From positions 7,073,524 through 7,137,523 of the forward strand of contig CP036434.1 in assembly GCA_007751475.1 (NCBI GenBank): 64,000 bases of DNA, in the 5' to 3' direction. A program made the translations under genes and the position numbers. This document shows, in pieces, positions 1 through 7,971 of this stretch. The stretch comes from Saltatorellus ferox. Lineage in GTDB: Bacteria; Planctomycetota; UBA1135; GCA-002686595. Each line of letters begins with the position of its first letter. Within the stretch, counting starts at the first letter, position 1. The notes under the pieces were generated by a model that had not been told where the DNA came from, did no database searches, and saw nothing but the letters and a program-made list of their open reading frames with translations.

Positions 1-23
1 GCGCTCACCAGAAAGGTGAGCGC
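1..23. terminator. GC-rich hairpin, probable terminator
   Basis: Perfect 9-bp inverted repeat (GCGCTCACC, loop AGAAA, GGTGAGCGC) about 30 bases past the stop codon of the leftward EF-hand gene. No T-run follows on either side, so it would be a Rho-dependent or stem-only terminator. It may serve both this gene and a gene beyond the left edge. Confidence 0.5.
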
Positions 24-53
24 GGCCCGTTCCTTGGAGCGAGATGCGGGGGC

Positions 54-1355
54 TCAGCGCCCCTTGCCTGGATCTGTCTTCGACCTGTCGGCACCACGGT
101 CGGCGGGCTTGCTCGTAGCAGGCTTGACGGTCTCGGGCTTGGCGGTCTCGGGCTTGACCGTCTCAGGCTTGACCGTCTCGGGCTGGGCTCTGTCCGGCGC
201 TGCACCGGCAGGCTTGCCAGCGGGTTGAGCCGCGGGCCTGCCAATAGGCTGGGCAGCGGGTGCGCCGGCGGGCGGCGTGGCGGCTGGCTTGCCTGCAGAA
301 GGAGGCGTCTCGCCCTTTCGAGTGACCGATTGGACGGTGCGCTTGACCGACTTCACCTTGCCGTCAGGAATCCGCTCACCCTTCAATTCTCCCGGGTTCG
401 GCGGCGCTCCCCCCGAGCCATTGGCCGCAGCCTCAGCCGCTGCTTTCTCACGGGCGGCACGGATACGCGCTTCGGCAGCCTGCTCGGCGGCCTTGATCCG
501 GCCTGCTTTCGTCCGAGCCTCGGCCTGTGCTGCTGCCTCTTCGGCGGCCTTGATGCGTCCCGCCTTGGTGCGGGCCTCGGCCTGCTCGGCCGCCTTGATG
601 CGTGCTTCGCGAATCCGCGTCTCATCGAGGTCCGCCTGCTTTCGACGGGCTTCTTCCACGCGCTTGGCGGTTTCCTCGGGCGTCGCCCCAGGATCCTTGA
701 CGACCTCAGCTACGGGAGCCTTGGCCTCCGGGATCACGTCCGGATCGACGGGGGTGGCGGCGTCGGAAGGGACGACCGATGGCGCCGGAGCGGACTGCAC
801 TCCCCTGACCGGCTGCTGCTTGGCGGGCTGCGCCTCTTTGGCGCCGGGAGTCACCGGAGCCCCCTGCGCGTTCTGATCCGCCTGGCCCTTCCGTGCGTCT
901 TCCACACGCTTGGCCTCCTGTGCTTTCCGAGCGTCCTCGGCTTTCTTCGCCTCCTGCTCCAGCGCGCGACGGCGGGCCTGGATCCGCGCCACCTCGCTCA
1001 CGAGATCCTGGGTGACGGGCTTGTTGGCCTTCACGAGGAGATCCTTGTAGAGGACCACGAACTCGTCCGCGTTCAGCGACTTCGTGCCATCGACGTCGTG
1101 CTCGTCGAAGAGAGCGCTCGGAATCCGCGCGTTCTGCGACTCCGCGACGGAGACGGAGCCGTCCTGATCCTTGTCCACCTTCTGGAAGGTGCTCTTGATG
1201 AGCGCGACCCCCTTCGGCTGCTCCTTCGCATCTCGCTTCTGCGGCGCGGGCGACGCCGAAAGCTGGGGCGTGAGGAGGGCAAGAAAGAGCCCCGCCGTCA
1301 GGAGCGGAGCGGGGGGCAGGACGGAAAGGACTCGGTTTGGAACGTTCAGCTTCAT
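54..1355 (-). CDS. Secreted EF-hand protein with coiled-coil and KPET-repeat tail
   Basis: 433 aa. The open frame runs further upstream, but the ATG at 1355 gives a good Sec signal peptide (MKLNVPNRVL, then a hydrophobic core to about residue 33), so I start there. Residues 61-72 are a canonical EF-hand loop (DKDQDGSVSVAE); residues 84-98 are a second, degenerate one. Residues about 130-330 are long Lys/Glu/Ala-rich stretches, probably coiled coil. The C-terminus is Pro/Ala/Lys rich with PETVK repeats. Calcium binding is expected of the EF loop; the exported location follows from the signal peptide; its role is unknown. A TATAAA lies at 1371-1376 on the minus strand, 15 bases before the start, as a possible -10 element with a very short leader. 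The gene is divergent from the transketolase cluster. Confidence 0.8.
   Translation of the reverse strand: MKLNVPNRVLSVLPPAPLLTAGLFLALLTPQLSASPAPQKRDAKEQPKGVALIKSTFQKVDKDQDGSVSVAESQNARIPSALFDEHDVDGTKSLNADEFVVLYKDLLVKANKPVTQDLVSEVARIQARRRALEQEAKKAEDARKAQEAKRVEDARKGQADQNAQGAPVTPGAKEAQPAKQQPVRGVQSAPAPSVVPSDAATPVDPDVIPEAKAPVAEVVKDPGATPEETAKRVEEARRKQADLDETRIREARIKAAEQAEARTKAGRIKAAEEAAAQAEARTKAGRIKAAEQAAEARIRAAREKAAAEAAANGSGGAPPNPGELKGERIPDGKVKSVKRTVQSVTRKGETPPSAGKPAATPPAGAPAAQPIGRPAAQPAGKPAGAAPDRAQPETVKPETVKPETAKPETVKPATSKPADRGADRSKTDPGKGR
121..180. repeat. Four tandem 15-nt units coding PE(T)VK
   Basis: Four contiguous 15-nt units starting GGCTTG(A/G)C(G/C)GTCTC at 121, 136, 151 and 166. Read on the minus strand they encode the KPET(V/A) repeats near the C-terminus of the EF-hand protein. 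In-frame units allow length change by slippage. Confidence 0.75.
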
Positions 1356-1593
1356 GGCAATCGACTCACATTTATAGCAGCAGGCTCCGAATTCAGCAGC
1401 GAACCGCGTGCCAGCGAGGAGCGTAGCCACGATACTGCTGGGGACCCCGAAGGGGGCCGAAGGCGGACCCTCGGCGCAGGCTGAGCCCGGCCCACTGTCC
1501 TCCATCGGGGACGGCGGCCACGGACTTTCGTGGTAAATCCGACAAGTTGACACGACACCCTTACAGACTCCTCTGACCCGCACCAGAGCCCCC
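1356..1593. promoter_or_regulatory. Divergent intergenic region with -10/-35-like elements
   Basis: 238 bases between the leftward EF-hand gene and the rightward transketolase gene. A perfect TTGACA is at 1547-1552 on the plus strand, but I see no good -10 at 17 bases spacing. TATAAA at 1371-1376 (minus strand) could be the -10 of the EF-hand gene. No convincing Shine-Dalgarno precedes either start. Confidence 0.3.
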
Positions 1594-2577
1594 ATGAGCG
1601 CCCCTCCCCTTCTCGCGCCCCTCGCCACGGGCGAGCCCAAGAACGAAGCCACGCGCAACGCCTATGGCAACGCGCTGCTCGAGCTCGGGGAGGCGAACCC
1701 CGAGATCGTCGTCCTCGACGCCGATCTCTCGGGCTCGACCAAGACCAAGGCTTTCAGCAAGGCTTACCCGAAACGCTTTTTCAATATGGGCGTCGCCGAG
1801 GCGAACATGATCGGCGTCGCCGCCGGCCTCGCCTCCCAGGGGCTGACGGCCTTCGCGAGTTCCTTCGCGATGTTTGCTACCGGTAAGGCGTACGAGCAGA
1901 TTCGCCAGAGCGTGTGCGTGCCGAACCTGAACGTCAAGGTCTGCGCGACGCACGCGGGCCTCACGGTCGGCGAGGACGGTAAGTCCCACCAGATGCTAGA
2001 GGACGTCACGCTCATGCGCGTGATCCCGAACATGAAGGTGATGGTGCCGGCCGACGCCGTCGAAGCGCGCCAATGCATTCACGCCGCGGCGAAGATCGAG
2101 GGTCCCGTGTACGTGCGGCTGTCGCGCGCCTCCACGCCGATCGTCTTCGCGGACAGCTACGAGTTCGTCTTCGGGAAGGCCGCGCTGCTGCGCGAGGGCA
2201 CCGACCTCGCGATCATCGCCATGGGTGTCACCGTCGCCCCTGCGATGGAAGCCGCCGAGGCGCTCGCCCGGGAAGGAATCCAGGCGCGCGTCCTGAACAT
2301 GTCGACGATCAAACCGCTCGACGTCGAGGCGATCACGCGCGCGGCAAGCGACTGCGGCGCGATCCTGACCGTCGAAGAACACCAGGAGAACGGCGGCCTC
2401 GGCGATGCGGTTGCGCAGGCGGTCGTGCTGAACCATCCGGTACCGATGAAAATGTGCGCGATGCACGACCAGTTCGGACAGAGCGGCACCGGCGACGAGC
2501 TGCTCGCCCACTACGGACTCCACGCCGCTGGCATCACGGCCAGCGCGAAAGAACTCATGAAGCGCAAGGGAGCCTGA
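1594..2577 (+). CDS. Transketolase, C-terminal (Pyr + C) subunit
   Basis: 327 aa, the C-terminal half of a split transketolase. It carries the TPP pyrimidine-binding domain and the C-terminal transketolase domain. Visible signatures are the catalytic glutamate in NMGVAEANMIG and the CATHAGLTVGEDGKSHQ stretch. With the next gene it should form the alpha2beta2 enzyme that moves two-carbon ketol units between pentose-phosphate pathway sugars in the cytoplasm, with thiamine diphosphate at the interface. The stop codon is three bases before the next ATG, so both halves are made from one message. Split transketolases usually have the N-terminal half first; here the order is reversed. It is shorter than a full transketolase (about 660 aa) because of the split, not truncation. 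DXS is less likely because of length and the separate N half. Confidence 0.92.
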   Translation: MSAPPLLAPLATGEPKNEATRNAYGNALLELGEANPEIVVLDADLSGSTKTKAFSKAYPKRFFNMGVAEANMIGVAAGLASQGLTAFASSFAMFATGKAYEQIRQSVCVPNLNVKVCATHAGLTVGEDGKSHQMLEDVTLMRVIPNMKVMVPADAVEARQCIHAAAKIEGPVYVRLSRASTPIVFADSYEFVFGKAALLREGTDLAIIAMGVTVAPAMEAAEALAREGIQARVLNMSTIKPLDVEAITRAASDCGAILTVEEHQENGGLGDAVAQAVVLNHPVPMKMCAMHDQFGQSGTGDELLAHYGLHAAGITASAKELMKRKGA

Positions 2578-2580
2578 TCC

Positions 2581-3447
2581 ATGGCACTCACTCAAGAACA
2601 ACGCGAATCCGTTCAGGCCGCGGCGCTTCAAACGCGCATCGACACCATCCGCATGGTCCATGCCGCCGAGTGCGGTCACCCGGGCGGGCCGCTCGGCATG
2701 GCCGATTTCATGGCGACGCTATTCATGCGTCACCTCGACCTGACACCCGAAAATCGCCACGCCGCGAACCGCGATCGGTTCATCCTCGGCAACGGTCACA
2801 CGTGCGCTGGCTACTACTCGCTGCTCTCGCAGAAAGGCCTCATCCCGCGTGAGATGCTGCTGACGTTCCGCAAGATGGGTTCGCTCCTCCAGGGCCACCC
2901 CCACCTGAACCACGACCTCGGCATCGACTTCTCGACGGGCAGCCTCGGCAACAGTCTGTCGGCGGCGCTGGGTATGGCGCTCGCGGCGAAGCACAACGGC
3001 TGGGACGCGCGCGTGTACAGCGCATCGTCCGACGGCGAGAGCCAGGAAGGCCAGATCTGGGAAGCCGCCACCGCGGCCGCCCACTACGGTGCCAGCAACC
3101 TCACCGTTCTCGTCGACTTCAACAACGTTCAGATCGACGGCTACATGCGCGACGTCATGAACGTTCGTGACCTGCGCGAGAAGTACGAGGCGTTCGGCTG
3201 GCACGCCGTCGACGTCGACGGACATGACGTCGATGCGATCGACGCGGCCCTCGTGGCGGCACGCGAGGAGACCGAGCGCCCCAGCGCCCTGATCTGCAAG
3301 ACGCTGATCGGCAAGGGAGTGTCATTCATGGAGAACCAGCCTGGCTGGCACGGCGTGGCGCCGAACGACGAGCAGGCGACGACGGCGCTTCTCGAACTCG
3401 GGGTCAGCGCAGACGAGGTCATGGGAATGATCGCGGCCGACAAGTGA
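2581..3447 (+). CDS. Transketolase, N-terminal (PP) subunit
   Basis: 288 aa, the diphosphate-binding half of split transketolase. The N-terminus has the AECGHPGGPLGMAD stretch typical of the family, and the TPP/Mg2+ motif is SDGESQEGQIW followed by VDFNNVQIDG; the usual first Gly of GDG is Ser here. GHPHLNHDLGIDFSTGSLG is the conserved substrate/TPP loop. It pairs with the preceding gene, with ATG three bases after that stop. The stop TGA overlaps the ATG of the S41 protease (TGATG), so the protease is probably translationally coupled. A 2-oxo acid dehydrogenase E1-alpha is less likely, because these motifs fit transketolase. Confidence 0.92.
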   Translation: MALTQEQRESVQAAALQTRIDTIRMVHAAECGHPGGPLGMADFMATLFMRHLDLTPENRHAANRDRFILGNGHTCAGYYSLLSQKGLIPREMLLTFRKMGSLLQGHPHLNHDLGIDFSTGSLGNSLSAALGMALAAKHNGWDARVYSASSDGESQEGQIWEAATAAAHYGASNLTVLVDFNNVQIDGYMRDVMNVRDLREKYEAFGWHAVDVDGHDVDAIDAALVAAREETERPSALICKTLIGKGVSFMENQPGWHGVAPNDEQATTALLELGVSADEVMGMIAADK

Positions 3448-4793
3448 TGGAAGCGCCGGAAACCCCGTCCGCCGAGCAAGAGCGATCGCGCGCCGTTTCC
3501 GCGGCGATCGCGCTGTTCTCGCTCGGCATGACGGCGGGCATGCTCCTGCTCCTGATCGGTTTCCGGCTGTTCCCGACGCCCGAGGATCCCGCCACGGCGG
3601 AGTTCCAGAGCATCCGCGACTTCACGGCGCTTCACTTCGTTCGCGACATCACACCCGAGGAGCTCACGACGCGCGCCCTGCACGGGATGCTCGACGAACT
3701 CGATCCCTATTCGCGCTACTACGATCGCGAGGTCTCCGAGCGTGTGCGCCGTGAGATCGACGGCGACTTCCGCGGCATTGGCGTCGTGTTCAAGCCGCCG
3801 ACCGAAGACGCCGAGATCCTGTTCCCCGTCGAGGATTCACCCGCATGGAAGGCAGGCGTCCGCGTAGGTGACCGCATCTTGGAGGTCGAAGGGGAATCCG
3901 TGGCGGGGCTTTCCGGCTCGGAGCTGCGGCAGCGCCTCGATCCCAAGGGGCTGAACGAGATCAGGCTCCGCGTGATCGGTCGGGACGGCGAAGTTCGCAA
4001 CCTCGCGATGGAGCCCGAAGTTCTCGTCGACCCCACGGTCCGGCACACGGAGATCCTGGAAGACGCGCCCGACGTGGGATACCTGACGGTTCGCGCGTTC
4101 AGCAACAACACGGCGACCGAGTTCGACGCCGCCGTCATGCTCCTGCGCGAACGCGGCGTGGCTGGCCTCGTGATCGATCTTCGATTCAACTACGGCGGTG
4201 TCCTCGACGCCGCCGTCCACATGGCAGGTCGCTTCCTCTCCCAGGGCGTGGTCGTCTCGTCGGAGGGCCGCCATCGCGAAAGCGTGCACCTCGCGGATGG
4301 CGTCGAGGCGCTGTTCGAGGGCATGAAGGTCTGCGTTCTCGTGGACGGCGACTCGGCCAGCGCGAGCGAGGTCCTCGCGGGCGCGCTCCAGGACCACCGC
4401 GCAGCCGTCGTCGTCGGGGAACCGACGTTCGGCAAGGGCATGCTGCAGACCACGCGGATGTTCCCCGAATACGGGAGCCGCGCCAAGGTGACCAGCGCCT
4501 ACTTCTATTCGCCGAGCCACCGCAACTTCGAGCGAACCGCGGACCCCGACCGAGACTACGGCATCCTGCCCGACCTCCTCGTCTCGATCGACGAGCCCCA
4601 GCGGCGCGCGATCCACGGCTGGCTGGCTCGCTACGATCCGCCCGCCGAGCTGATCGGCGAACTCATCCGCTGGGAGTCCGAGTCCGGAGAGACCATCCTC
4701 CCGAGACCCCCCGAGGACCCCCAGCTCCAGGCAGCTCTCGCGCTCTTGCGCGGGGAAAATCCGCGCCCCCATCGACTCCAGGGCGACCAGTGA
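3447..4793 (+). CDS. S41 family C-terminal processing protease (Ctp-like) with PDZ domain
   Basis: 448 aa from ATG 3447 (a GTG lies one codon upstream). One N-terminal membrane segment (about residues 20-38) anchors the protein with its active part outside the cytoplasm. A PDZ domain follows at about 115-190 (GDFRGIGVVF to the VIGRDG stretch), then the S41 core. The catalytic dyad is visible as Ser305 in GDSASASE and Lys330 in GEPTFGKGM, 25 residues apart as in Prc/CtpA. The family cleaves exported or mis-assembled proteins at their C-termini. Translation is coupled to the transketolase N half (TGATG overlap) and the stop overlaps the GTG of tsaD. The link with transketolase is positional, not biochemical. 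Length is normal for short Ctp proteases. Confidence 0.9.
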   Translation: MEAPETPSAEQERSRAVSAAIALFSLGMTAGMLLLLIGFRLFPTPEDPATAEFQSIRDFTALHFVRDITPEELTTRALHGMLDELDPYSRYYDREVSERVRREIDGDFRGIGVVFKPPTEDAEILFPVEDSPAWKAGVRVGDRILEVEGESVAGLSGSELRQRLDPKGLNEIRLRVIGRDGEVRNLAMEPEVLVDPTVRHTEILEDAPDVGYLTVRAFSNNTATEFDAAVMLLRERGVAGLVIDLRFNYGGVLDAAVHMAGRFLSQGVVVSSEGRHRESVHLADGVEALFEGMKVCVLVDGDSASASEVLAGALQDHRAAVVVGEPTFGKGMLQTTRMFPEYGSRAKVTSAYFYSPSHRNFERTADPDRDYGILPDLLVSIDEPQRRAIHGWLARYDPPAELIGELIRWESESGETILPRPPEDPQLQAALALLRGENPRPHRLQGDQ

Positions 4794-5863
4794 ACCGTTC
4801 CTCCGCCGACAGCCAGACAGCACGACAGCTCGTGCTGGGCATCGAATCTTCCTGTGACGAAACCGCCGCCGCCGTGGTCGCGGACGGTCGAGATGTGCTC
4901 TCGAACGTCGTCTTCAGCCAGGCGGCCGAGCACGCGAAGTTCGGGGGCGTCGTTCCGGAAGTCGCGGGCCGGATCCACCTCGATTCCATCGCGCCAGCCA
5001 TCCAGCAGGCACTGGACGGCGCGGGGATCGGACTGGCTGACCTGAGCGCCGTGGCGGTCACCGCCAGGCCAGGGCTGATCGGCTCCCTGCTCGTCGGACT
5101 CTCGGCGGCGAAGGCGATCTCGTGGACGCGCGGCCTGCCCCTCGTGGCCGTGGATCACATCGAGGCGCACGTGTACGCGGCGACCATGGAGAGCCAGGCC
5201 GACGTGCGCTTCCCCTGCATCGCCCTGGTGGTCTCGGGCGGGCATACGGCGCTCTACTCCGTGGGGTCGCCCCGGCGCATGGAGCGCATCGCGACGACGC
5301 TCGACGACGCCGCGGGGGAGGCCTTCGACAAGGTGGCCTGGATGCTCGGGCTCCCCTACCCTGGCGGGCCGGCGATCTCGAAGCTCGCGGAGTCCGGGAA
5401 TCCGGAGGCGATCCGCTTCCCGCGCTACACGCCGAAGACGCCACCGGGCGGCAGCGGTGGGCCGAGGCCCATCGGGTTCTCCTTCAGCGGTCTGAAAACC
5501 GCGGTGCTGTACCACATCCGGGGCGGGGATGCCCTGAACCCCACACCTGCTCCCGAGGCCATCGAGGACCGGGCCGATATCGCCGCCTCCTTCGAGGAGG
5601 CGGTGGCCGATACGCTCGTCACCCAGACCCTGCGCGCCGCCGAGCAGGCAGGGATCGACCAGGTTCTCGTGGCTGGAGGTGTGGCCTGCAACCGGCGCCT
5701 GCGGGCGCTGATGGCCTCCAGGGCCGAGAAGAAGGGCATCCGATCGTTCTTCCCGTCGCCCGCTTACTGCACCGACAACGCGGTGATGATCGCAGGGCTC
5801 GGGTGGCAGCATTTCCACGCGGGCGATGTGGCCGACCTGCACCTGGACGCCGCCCCCAGGTAG
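4790..5863 (+). CDS. tsaD: tRNA N6-adenosine threonylcarbamoyltransferase TsaD
   Basis: 357 aa, full length for the Kae1/TsaD family. It transfers the threonylcarbamoyl group from threonylcarbamoyl-AMP to A37 of ANN-decoding tRNAs, working with TsaB and TsaE (not in this window). Visible motifs: LGIESSCDETAAAVV at the N-terminus, the metal-binding DHIEAHVYA (HxxxH), VSGGHTALY, DDAAGEAFDKVAWMLGL and AGGVACNRRLR. The start is a GTG at 4790 that overlaps the protease stop (GTGA), so expression is likely coupled. Essential in most bacteria. The cluster continues after a 53-base gap with larB. Confidence 0.96.
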   Translation: MNRSSADSQTARQLVLGIESSCDETAAAVVADGRDVLSNVVFSQAAEHAKFGGVVPEVAGRIHLDSIAPAIQQALDGAGIGLADLSAVAVTARPGLIGSLLVGLSAAKAISWTRGLPLVAVDHIEAHVYAATMESQADVRFPCIALVVSGGHTALYSVGSPRRMERIATTLDDAAGEAFDKVAWMLGLPYPGGPAISKLAESGNPEAIRFPRYTPKTPPGGSGGPRPIGFSFSGLKTAVLYHIRGGDALNPTPAPEAIEDRADIAASFEEAVADTLVTQTLRAAEQAGIDQVLVAGGVACNRRLRALMASRAEKKGIRSFFPSPAYCTDNAVMIAGLGWQHFHAGDVADLHLDAAPR

Positions 5864-5916
5864 ATGCCATCTGGGGCACTCCTTATCCTCGAAGTCGGGT
5901 ATCCTCTCCGCCCAGC

Positions 5917-6714
5917 ATGGACGAGGCTACCCTGATTCGACTGCTGGAAGCCGTGGGCAACGGCAGCCTGGACCCCCGTCAGGGGGCCGACGCCGTGAGG
6001 AACCTCGCGGGCACCGCCCATTCTGGCCAGGTCGACCTGGGGCACAGCATCCTCGACACCGATCGTGAGCGTCGCTGCGGCCATCCCGAGATCGTGTTCG
6101 GCGCCGGCAAGACGCCCGAGGAGATCGTCGACGTGATGCGAGCGCTTCACGCCGAACACGGCCGTGCCCTGGCGACTCGCATCGAGCCCGCGGCGGAGGC
6201 CGCGCTTCGCGCTGCCTTCGGGGACGACGTCAAGATCGACGACCGCGCGCGGACCGCGAGCGTCGGCGACCCTGTCGAAGCCACGGGATTTGTTGCCGTC
6301 ATCAGCGCAGGTACGAGCGACGGACGCGTCGCGCGCGAGGCCACGATCACCGCGCGCTTCCTCGGTGCCCGCGTCGAGGAATTTGCCGACGTCGGCGTGG
6401 CCGGCATCCACCGCGTACTGCACGCGGCGCCGCGCTTCCGCGAGGCCAACGCCATCGTCGTCGCCGCCGGCATGGAAGGCGCGCTCCCCAGCGTCGTCGG
6501 CGGGCTCGTCGATCGCCCCGTCATCGCGGTCCCTACCTCGGTGGGCTACGGCGCCAGCTTCGGCGGTCTCTCTGCACTCCTCGGCATGCTCAACTCCTGC
6601 GCGTCCGGCGTCACCGTCGTCAATATCGACAATGGCTTCGGCGCAGGCTTTGCCGCCGCCCAGATCAACCGCCGCATCGTCCACGCACAGGCCGCTGCAC
6701 GATCGACCTCCTGA
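5917..6714 (+). CDS. larB: LarB-family / PurE-related carboxylase (nickel-pincer cofactor biosynthesis)
   Basis: 265 aa. The start at 5917 is preferred over longer in-frame extensions that run through tsaD. The C-terminal half is AIR-carboxylase-like: VAVISAGTSDGRVAREA, FADVGVAGIHRVL and GMEGALPSVVGGL are characteristic LarB stretches, and the N-terminal 80 residues carry the LarB lead (LDTDRERRCGHPEIVFGAGK). LarB carboxylates and hydrolyses nicotinic acid adenine dinucleotide in synthesis of the nickel-pincer nucleotide of lactate racemase and relatives. No larC, larE or larA is in view, so the pathway may be scattered. No Shine-Dalgarno is visible. carA follows after 11 bases. PurE itself is smaller (about 160 aa). 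Confidence 0.88.
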   Translation: MDEATLIRLLEAVGNGSLDPRQGADAVRNLAGTAHSGQVDLGHSILDTDRERRCGHPEIVFGAGKTPEEIVDVMRALHAEHGRALATRIEPAAEAALRAAFGDDVKIDDRARTASVGDPVEATGFVAVISAGTSDGRVAREATITARFLGARVEEFADVGVAGIHRVLHAAPRFREANAIVVAAGMEGALPSVVGGLVDRPVIAVPTSVGYGASFGGLSALLGMLNSCASGVTVVNIDNGFGAGFAAAQINRRIVHAQAAARSTS

Positions 6715-6725
6715 ATCCCTGAACC

Positions 6726-7898
6726 ATGACTTCCGACTCCACTCCTCGTTTGACGTCCAGCCCACACGATGCGCCAGCCTGGCTCGCGCTGGAGAACGGA
6801 CTCGTCGTCCAAGGGCGCTCCATCGGAGCCGACGGTGAAGCCAGCGGCGACCTCGTCTTCAACACCGCGATGACCGGGTACCAGGAGATCCTGACCGACC
6901 CGTCGTACGCCGGGCAGGGCGTCGTGCTGACCTATCCGCTCATCGGCAACTACGGCATCGCGGACGAGGACATGGAGTCCGGACGCGCGTGGGCCGAGGC
7001 GCTCGTCATCAAGGAGCTGTCGTCGATCTCCTCGAACCACCGCGCCACGGAGACCCTGGACGCCTGGCTCAGGCGGCGCGGCGTCGTCGCGATCGAGGGA
7101 GTCGACACGCGCCGGATCACCAAGGCGATCCGTGAAGAAGGCTCGCTGAGGTTCGTGATCTCCACCACCGACTCCGACCCCGCGTCGCTGGTCGCGAAGG
7201 CCAAGGCCGCGGTGAGCACGGACGGCCGCGACCTCGCTTCCGAGGTGACCTGCGCCGAGTCGTACTCCTGGACCAGCCAGTTCGAATCGTCCTTCCCGTC
7301 CACGACGGAGCGCTGGCAGGGCGAGCGGCTCAAGTGCGTCGCTTACGACTTCGGGGCCAAGCGGAACATCCTGCGCAGCCTCGTGCACACGGGGTTCGAC
7401 GTGACCGTCGTTCCCGCGAAGACCTCCGCCGCCGAGGTGCTCGCCATGAATCCCGACGGAGTCTTCCTGTCGAACGGCCCGGGCGATCCCTCCGCGTGCA
7501 CCTACGCCGTCGAGGCCGCGCGGGAGCTCGTCGGCAAGACGCCGGTCTTCGGCATCTGCCTCGGCCACCAGATCCTGAGCCTCGCGCTCGGCGCCAAGAC
7601 GAAGAAGATGGCGTTCGGTCATCACGGGGCCAACCATCCAGTCCGCGACGAGACGACGGGAAGGATCGAGATCACCTCGCAGAACCACAGCTACGTGGTC
7701 GACGAGTCCACGATGCCCGCGGAGATGGTGGCCACCCACTGGAACCTGAACGACATGAGCCTCGCCGGCATGAAGCACCGCGACCACCCGGTCTTCAGCG
7801 TCCAGTACCACCCGGAAGCGGCTCCTGGCCCCGGCGACTCGGCGCACCTCTTCACGCGGTTCCGCGAGATGATCCTGGCCCAAGTAGAGGCCCAGTAG
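6726..7898 (+). CDS. carA: Carbamoyl-phosphate synthase small subunit (glutaminase)
   Basis: 390 aa, the usual length. The N-terminal CPSase small domain ([35 protein letters not shown]) precedes a class I glutamine amidotransferase domain from about residue 200. The catalytic triad is Cys in GICLGHQIL and His/Glu in YHPEAAPGP. It releases ammonia from glutamine for the large subunit CarB, feeding pyrimidine and arginine synthesis. carB is not in the window. It is probably co-transcribed with larB, 11 bases upstream. The stop codon lies in a small set of direct repeats (7878-7922) that put another in-frame-looking CAG TAG just downstream. Confidence 0.96.
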   Translation: MTSDSTPRLTSSPHDAPAWLALENGLVVQGRSIGADGEASGDLVFNTAMTGYQEILTDPSYAGQGVVLTYPLIGNYGIADEDMESGRAWAEALVIKELSSISSNHRATETLDAWLRRRGVVAIEGVDTRRITKAIREEGSLRFVISTTDSDPASLVAKAKAAVSTDGRDLASEVTCAESYSWTSQFESSFPSTTERWQGERLKCVAYDFGAKRNILRSLVHTGFDVTVVPAKTSAAEVLAMNPDGVFLSNGPGDPSACTYAVEAARELVGKTPVFGICLGHQILSLALGAKTKKMAFGHHGANHPVRDETTGRIEITSQNHSYVVDESTMPAEMVATHWNLNDMSLAGMKHRDHPVFSVQYHPEAAPGPGDSAHLFTRFREMILAQVEAQ

Positions 7899-7922
7899 AG
7901 GGTCGGGAGAAGCCCAGTAGAG
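7878..7922. repeat. Three short direct repeats around the carA stop
   Basis: GCCCAAGTAGAG at 7878-7889 and GCCCAGTAGAG at 7890-7900 and 7912-7922. The middle copy carries the carA stop codon; the last repeats CAG TAG. It looks like a local duplication of the end of the gene. No function is evident. Confidence 0.6.
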
Positions 7923-7971
7923 AGCGAGGACCTCGGTTGCGCAAAGGAGCGACGCTCGTCAAGCTGATGAC

